In this document: positions 24,561-28,586 of the stretch, piece by piece
Position numbering within the stretch: the stretch's first letter is position 1
Layout of the letters: the number at the start of each line of letters is the position of its first letter
Source: an uncultured Gemmatimonadota bacterium
Lineage (GTDB): Bacteria; Gemmatimonadota; Gemmatimonadetes; Gemmatimonadales; GWC2-71-9
Assembly: GCA_946887295.1 (NCBI GenBank)
Contig: CAMPKP010000027.1
Location: forward strand, 1 to 28,586
Length of the DNA: 28,586 bases
Reading direction: 5' to 3'
The notes under the pieces: generated by a model
What the model was told of the DNA's origin: nothing
Seen by the model: the letters and a program-made list of their open reading frames with translations, nothing else
Databases searched by the model: none
Translations under genes and position numbers: made by a program

Positions 24561-25459
24561 ACATCCGCGGCGTCTTCATCGAGGACACCTTCGCCGAAGC
24601 GTTCACCATGCGCGTGGCCCGGCTGATCATCACCGGCCGCTCCTCGCGCTGGGCCCGCGAGGCGGCGCTGAAGCTCACCGGATTCGCCACCTCGGTGATC
24701 GGCTGCAAGGTCGAGGCGGCGATCGAGCGCGAGCTGCCCGCTGACGAGACCCCCGACGGCCGGCCCGGCTTCAGCGTGCTCCTCATGACGATGAGCAAGG
24801 ACGACATGCCGAAGCGGCTGATCGAGCGGGTCGGGCAGACGGTCCTCACCTGCCCCACGACCGCCTGCTTCGATGGCCTCCCCGAGGCCCCCGACCGGGT
24901 CGGCGTGGGCTCGGCGCTCCGGTTCTTCGGCGACGGCTTCCAGGCGAGCAAGGTGATAGGCGGGGAGCGGTACTGGCGGGTCCCGGTCATGGAGGGAGAG
25001 TTCCTGGTCCAGGAGAAGTTCGGGATGGTGAAGGGCGTGGGCGGCGGGAACTTCCTCATGCTGGCCCGGAGCGCCGACGCCGCGCTCGAGGCGGCCGAGG
25101 CGGCGGCCGAGGCGATGTCCGGCAGGGTGGGCGTCATTCTGCCCTTCCCCGGCGGTGTGGTGCGCAGCGGCAGCAAGGTCGGATCCCGCCGGATCAAGAG
25201 CATGATCGCGTCCACCAATGACGCGTTCTGCCCCACGCTCCGGGCAGTGACCGAGACCCAGCTCCCCGAAGGGGTGAACTCGGTCCTCGAGATCGTGGTC
25301 AACGGCACCGATGCCGATGCCATCGCCGGTGCCATGCGAGTCGGCATAGACGCCGCCTGCCGCGAGGGCGTGGTCGCCATCACCGCCGGCAACTACGGCG
25401 GCAAGCTCGGGCCCCACCACTTCCACCTGCGCAAGATCATGGGCAAGGCCACGGAATGA
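24557..25459 (+). CDS. fhcD: Formyl-methanofuran:H4MPT formyltransferase (Ftr homologue)
   Basis: 300 residues from a GTG at 24557 that overlaps the fhcA stop (GTGA). FhcD transfers the formyl group from formyl-H4MPT to the methanofuran-like cofactor, handing it to FhcA. The N-terminus NIRGVFIEDTFAEAF is characteristic of Ftr. Further landmarks are FFGDGFQASK, the EGEFLVQEKFGMVKGVGGGN region and a C-terminal VAITAGNYGGKLGPHHFHL. Length is typical (about 300). In bacteria it works in the four-subunit Fhc complex, unlike the free archaeal Ftr. ATGA overlap with fhcC at the end. Confidence 0.95.
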   Translation: MNIRGVFIEDTFAEAFTMRVARLIITGRSSRWAREAALKLTGFATSVIGCKVEAAIERELPADETPDGRPGFSVLLMTMSKDDMPKRLIERVGQTVLTCPTTACFDGLPEAPDRVGVGSALRFFGDGFQASKVIGGERYWRVPVMEGEFLVQEKFGMVKGVGGGNFLMLARSADAALEAAEAAAEAMSGRVGVILPFPGGVVRSGSKVGSRRIKSMIASTNDAFCPTLRAVTETQLPEGVNSVLEIVVNGTDADAIAGAMRVGIDAACREGVVAITAGNYGGKLGPHHFHLRKIMGKATE

Positions 25460-26223
25460 CCGACGGCGTCACGGCGCGGCTGCGCCGGCCGCTCGAGCAG
25501 CGCGCCGACCTGGGCGCGCTGCTGGCCGGGAGCTGGACCTCGCTCGGTGCGGCTGACCTCGCGCGGTGTCCGGTCGCGCTCGACGGCGGCGCATCCGTGC
25601 CGCTCGGCGATCTGTTCGAGGTCACGGGGGCGCCGGCGGGCCGGATTCGCTTCGAGGGTGACCTCACCCGGGCCGACCGCCTCGGTGCCGGGCTCGCGGA
25701 GGGCGAGGTCGTCGTCGAGGGGAGCGTCGGCGACGAGACCGGCATCGGCATGTCGGGAGGCGTCATCGACGTGCACGGCAATGCGGGGGCTCGCACCGGC
25801 GGGGCGGAGGGAGACGCGCGGCGGGGCATGACCGGCGGCGAGCTGCTGGTCCGTGGCCACGCCGGCGCCGAGCCCGGGACGCGCATGCGCCGCGGGCTGC
25901 TCGTCGTCACGGGTGACGTCGCAGGCCAGGCCGGACCCGGCATGATCGCGGGAACGGTGGTGGTGTTCGGCGCGACGGGCCCCGCGCCGGGGCGCTGGTC
26001 CAAGCGCGGGTCGGTGGTCGCGATGGGCCCGGTCCCGATCCCTCCGACCTATCGCTACGCGTGCACCTATCAGCCGGACCATCTGCGGCTCACGCTCCTC
26101 CGGCTCCGCCGGCGGTTCGGCCTCGGGGTGGAGGAGCGGTACGTCTCGGGCCTCTATCGCCGCTACAGCGGCGATCTCGCCGATCTTGGAAGGGGAGAGA
26201 TTCTCGTATGGACAGCGGAATGA
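25456..26223 (+). CDS. fhcC: Formyltransferase/hydrolase complex subunit C (FwdC/FmdC-like)
   Basis: 255 residues, ATGA overlap with fhcD. The protein is a Gly-rich right-handed beta-helix like the C-terminal domain of glutamate synthase, with repeating G-x2-x-G strands (GEVVVEGSVGDETGIGMSGG, then GGELLVRGHAGAEPGTRMRR). In the Fhc complex it packs against the other subunits and helps link the formyltransferase and hydrolase sites. N- and C-terminal ends diverge from the archaeal form. A PTYRYACTYQPD segment follows the helix. The stop lies 16 nt inside mch. Confidence 0.9.
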   Translation: MTDGVTARLRRPLEQRADLGALLAGSWTSLGAADLARCPVALDGGASVPLGDLFEVTGAPAGRIRFEGDLTRADRLGAGLAEGEVVVEGSVGDETGIGMSGGVIDVHGNAGARTGGAEGDARRGMTGGELLVRGHAGAEPGTRMRRGLLVVTGDVAGQAGPGMIAGTVVVFGATGPAPGRWSKRGSVVAMGPVPIPPTYRYACTYQPDHLRLTLLRLRRRFGLGVEERYVSGLYRRYSGDLADLGRGEILVWTAE

Positions 26224-27182
26224 CCGACCTGCGCATGAACGAGCGCGCCGCCGAGCTGGCGGACGCCATGGTCGAGGAGGCGGCGCTGCTCCGGGTGCGG
26301 AGCCACACTCTGGCGAACGGCGCCCGCGTCATCGATGCGGGCGTGGAGTGCGCCGGCGGATACGGCGCCGGGGCCGCGCTCGCCGAGATCTGCATGGGCG
26401 GACTGGGCGACATCTCCTACACCACCACGCAGATCGGCGAGCAGGCATGGCCCGCGGTGCTGGTGTCGACCGATCACCCCGCGATCTCCTGCATGGCGTC
26501 GCAGTACGCCGGCTGGGCGATCTCGGTGGAGAAATTCTTCGCCATGGGGTCGGGACCGCTCCGGGCGCACGCGCGGGTCGAGAAGGAGCTGTTCGAGCGG
26601 CTCGGCTACGCGGAGAAGGCGGAGCGCGGTGTGCTCGTGCTCGAGGGCCGCACGCTGCCCGACGAGGCGGTCGCCGCCTGGGTGGCGAAGAAGGCGGGCC
26701 TCGATCCCGCGCAGCTCACCTTCGTCGTGGCGCCCACCGCGAGCCTCGCGGGCGGGGTCCAGATCTCCGCCCGAATCCTGGAGACCGGCCTCCACAAGAT
26801 GGAGACCCTGGGCTTCGACGTGCGGCGGGTGGTGAGCGGATACGGCGTCGCGCCGATCCCGCCGGTCGCGAAGAACGATCTCAGGGCCATCGGCCGGACC
26901 AACGACTGTATCTTGTACGGCGGCCAGGCGCGCTACACCATACGCGCCGGGGACGAGGAGCTGGCCGAGCTCGCTGCGAAGGTGCCGGCGACGGCCTCCC
27001 GCGACTACGGGACGCCGTTCTACGACATCTTCCAGCGCTACAACGGCGACTTCTACAAGATCGATCCCCTGCTCTTCAGTCCCGCCGAGGTCCGGCTGAC
27101 GAGCGCGGAGACCGGAGTCACCGCCCACGCAGGGCGCCTCAACCCCGAGATTCTCGAGGCCAGCCTCCATCCCGGGTCGTAG
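26208..27182 (+). CDS. mch: Methenyl-H4MPT cyclohydrolase
   Basis: 324 residues from the ATG at 26208, preferred because AGGGGAG lies about 10 bases upstream; an ATG at 26220 overlaps the fhcC stop and is an alternative. Mch converts methenyl-H4MPT to formyl-H4MPT by hydrolysis. Recognisable parts: IDAGVECAGGYGAGAALAEI, MGGLGDISYTTTQI, HPAISCMASQYAGWA, and ARILETGLHKMETLGFDVRR. The last third has NDCILYGGQARYTI and FYKIDPLLFSPAEV. Length is family-typical. It completes the fae-mtdB-fhc-mch path to formate in one run. Confidence 0.95.
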   Translation: MDSGMTDLRMNERAAELADAMVEEAALLRVRSHTLANGARVIDAGVECAGGYGAGAALAEICMGGLGDISYTTTQIGEQAWPAVLVSTDHPAISCMASQYAGWAISVEKFFAMGSGPLRAHARVEKELFERLGYAEKAERGVLVLEGRTLPDEAVAAWVAKKAGLDPAQLTFVVAPTASLAGGVQISARILETGLHKMETLGFDVRRVVSGYGVAPIPPVAKNDLRAIGRTNDCILYGGQARYTIRAGDEELAELAAKVPATASRDYGTPFYDIFQRYNGDFYKIDPLLFSPAEVRLTSAETGVTAHAGRLNPEILEASLHPGS

Positions 27183-27209
27183 GCCACTCACAATCCACAG
27201 GAGCATTCC

Positions 27210-28001
27210 ATGCGGCGTCACCCGAGCTGGTGGCTGGTCACTTCTCTCGCGCTCGCCACGGCGTGCGGCAAGGCCGACGACAAGGCCGCCGGCGCCGCGG
27301 CCGATGCCGCCCCGGCGGCCGAGGCCGCTGCGCCGTCCGGACCGGCGGCCATCGTGACGGTCATCTACAACGCCCCGAAGGACACCGCCGCCTTCGAGAA
27401 GTACTACCGCGAGACCCATCTGCCGCTGGTGTCGGCCAACCAGCAGGAGATCGGCTTCACCCGCGCCGATCTCACCCGCTTCACGAGCAATCTCGACGGC
27501 TCCAAGCCGGTGTACTACCGCCAGGCCGAGCTGTACTTCCCCTCCATGGAGGCGGCGCGAAAGGGCATGGCCACACCGGGGTTCAAGAAGGTGGCTGACG
27601 ACCTGGGGAACTTCGCCACCGGCGGCCTCACCGGGCTGCTCGCGGTCGAGACCAGCGATCCGACGGAGCCGTCGGACGGCGAGCCGATGGCCATCGTGAC
27701 CGTGATCTACAAGCAGCCCAAGGATACGGCCGCGTTCGAGAAGTACTATGCGGAGAATCACATCCCGCTGGTCGGGGCCAGCCAGCAGGAGATCGGCTTC
27801 ACCAGGGCCGAGCTGACCAGGTTCGAGTCCAATCTCGACGGCTCGGCGCCTGCTGTCTATCGGCAGGCCGAGCTGTACTTCCCCTCGATGAGCGCATTGA
27901 AGAAGGGAACGGCAACACCCGCCTTCAAGAAGGTGGCGGGCGACCTTCCCAACTTCGCCACCGGCGGGCTCGACGGACTCATCGCGGTCGAGACCCGCTA
28001 G
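27210..28001 (+). CDS. Tandem EthD-domain lipoprotein
   Basis: 263 residues, with CAGGAG seven bases before the ATG. A lipoprotein-like signal (WWLVTSLALATAC, Cys19) precedes an Ala-rich linker (~25-45). Two near-identical EthD-type alpha+beta barrel domains follow at residues 47-148 and 161-262, sharing 81 of 102 residues (my count, no gaps). Both carry KDTAAFEKYY, H-x-PLV, QQEIGFTRA, RQAELYFPSM and NFATGGL. EthD proteins are usually single-domain dimers; here one chain would hold the pseudo-dimer, probably on the outer face of a membrane. The EthD family has no general defined reaction, so function is unknown. Its location between mch and an ATP-grasp gene is striking but does not prove a C1 role. 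Confidence 0.8.
   Translation: MRRHPSWWLVTSLALATACGKADDKAAGAAADAAPAAEAAAPSGPAAIVTVIYNAPKDTAAFEKYYRETHLPLVSANQQEIGFTRADLTRFTSNLDGSKPVYYRQAELYFPSMEAARKGMATPGFKKVADDLGNFATGGLTGLLAVETSDPTEPSDGEPMAIVTVIYKQPKDTAAFEKYYAENHIPLVGASQQEIGFTRAELTRFESNLDGSAPAVYRQAELYFPSMSALKKGTATPAFKKVAGDLPNFATGGLDGLIAVETR
27348..27995 (+). repeat. Internal direct duplication of the EthD domain (two 306-bp copies)
   Basis: Copy 1 is 27348-27653 and copy 2 is 27690-27995, separated by 36 bp coding for a short Ser/Asp/Pro linker. Protein identity is 79 percent by hand count with no gaps, while many codons differ at the third base, so the duplication is not very recent and both copies appear to be under selection. Confidence 0.85.
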
Positions 28002-28004
28002 CGC

Positions 28005-28586
28005 GTGCATATCGCCGTCCTCGCCTCGCGGCAGGGGTGGCACACCCGGGAGCTGACCCGCGCGCTGGAAGCGCGCGGGCACACCGGGTCGATCGTGCCG
28101 TACGAGGGGCTCACCGCGACGGTCGGCGCGCGGCCCGGGCTCCGGAGCGGCACGGCGGAGCTCGACGGGGCGGACGCGGTCCTCGCGCGCATCATCCCCT
28201 CGGGAACATTGGAGCAGATCATCTTCCGGGTGGACGCGCTGCACCGGCTGGAGGAGCGGGGCGTGCGCGTGATGAACTCGCCCCGGACGATCGAGCGGAC
28301 GGTGGACAAGTTCTGGACCTCGTGCCTGCTGGAGCAGTGCGGGATCCCGACACCCGATACCGTCGTCTGCGAGAGCCCCGACGAGGCCATGGCGGCCTTC
28401 CGGGACCTCGGCGACGTCATCGTCAAGCCGCTCTTCGGCTCCATGGGGCTCGGGATGGTGCGGGTGTCGGACGAGGAGATGGCGTACCGGGTCTTCCGGA
28501 CCATCGAGACCATCCGGGGCGTCTATTATCTCCAGCGCACCGTGGATCACGAGGGGCGCGACTATCGGGTGTTCGTGGTGGGCGGG
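28005..28586 (+). CDS. RimK/MptN-like ATP-grasp glutamate ligase, 3' end outside window
   Basis: 194 residues are visible, from a GTG at 28005 to the right edge, without a stop. HIAVLASRQGWHTRELTRAL is the N-terminal domain; RIIPSGTLEQIIFR, then VMNSPRTIERTVDKFWTS, CLLEQCGIPTPDT and the strand DVIVKPLFGSMGLGM are the RimK-type ATP-grasp pattern (COG0189). Within it, the RIIPSG-LEQIIFR segment resembles the group that includes archaeal MptN, which adds glutamate to H4MPT. No ribosome site is obvious before the GTG, four bases after the previous stop. In a bacterial C1 cluster it may instead lengthen the glutamate chain of the methanofuran analogue; that is inference. Confidence 0.8.
   Translation, partial: MHIAVLASRQGWHTRELTRALEARGHTGSIVPYEGLTATVGARPGLRSGTAELDGADAVLARIIPSGTLEQIIFRVDALHRLEERGVRVMNSPRTIERTVDKFWTSCLLEQCGIPTPDTVVCESPDEAMAAFRDLGDVIVKPLFGSMGLGMVRVSDEEMAYRVFRTIETIRGVYYLQRTVDHEGRDYRVFVVGG

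Noticed and set aside
26163..28550. Long minus-strand open frame opposite mch, the EthD lipoprotein and the RimK-like gene
   Set aside because: Three well-recognised proteins are encoded on the plus strand; the reverse frame is Arg/Gly/His-rich noise, with apparent repeats that merely mirror the EthD duplication.
1..28586. CRISPR arrays, tRNA or rRNA genes, insertion sequences, integrases
   Set aside because: No regularly spaced repeats, transposase or integrase motifs, or recognisable RNA genes were seen on either strand; by-eye searching could miss a divergent tRNA.

Overview
The window is a high-GC, densely packed bacterial chromosome segment. The gene content suggests a Gram-negative aerobe outside the Proteobacteria. 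It carries two outer-membrane beta-barrel proteins, one a secreted metalloprotease/propeller/barrel fusion, plus several lipoproteins, a long-form IspH and a PQQ-type sugar dehydrogenase. Gemmatimonadota is my best guess from protein style; it is an inference and no rRNA is present to test it.

Layout. (1) 2-990: the 3' end of a DNA polymerase III alpha-type gene, followed by a short decayed remnant that looks like the C-terminus of a threonine-dehydratase-like PLP enzyme. (2) 1030-4708: a minus-strand LEA14/WHy-type lipoprotein diverges from a plus-strand run encoding a PQQ-type sugar dehydrogenase lipoprotein, a DUF72 protein and a cation diffusion facilitator. (3) 17649 down to 4719, all minus strand: two small proteins; a 1019-aa metalloprotease/propeller/barrel protein; a HrpB-like DEAH helicase; then a tight six-gene run of PAS-Fis regulator, Omp85-like barrel protein, lipoprotein, IspH, cyclase-family hydrolase and aldose 1-epimerase-like protein. 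A perfect 17-bp-stem hairpin lies at 16801-16836.

(4) 17765-28586, plus strand: a compact tetrahydromethanopterin (H4MPT)/methylofuran-dependent C1 module. The order is fae, terminator-like hairpin, mtdB, a DUF1464-type predicted kinase, an ATP-grasp protein, fhcB, fhcA, fhcD, fhcC, mch, a tandem-EthD lipoprotein and a RimK/MptN-like ATP-grasp ligase that runs off the right edge. Genes from the ATP-grasp gene through mch overlap by 4-16 nt. Together Fae condenses formaldehyde with H4MPT, MtdB oxidises methylene-H4MPT, Mch hydrolyses methenyl-H4MPT to formyl-H4MPT, and FhcABCD moves the formyl group to a methanofuran analogue and hydrolyses it to formate. The kinase-like, ATP-grasp and RimK-like genes are candidates for making or modifying the cofactors.

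A TTGACA-17-CATACT promoter sits about 170 bp upstream of fae, and the hairpin just after fae probably lets fae be expressed more strongly than the rest. No methanol or methane oxidation gene, formate dehydrogenase, RFAP synthase, tRNA, rRNA, CRISPR array or transposase was seen.
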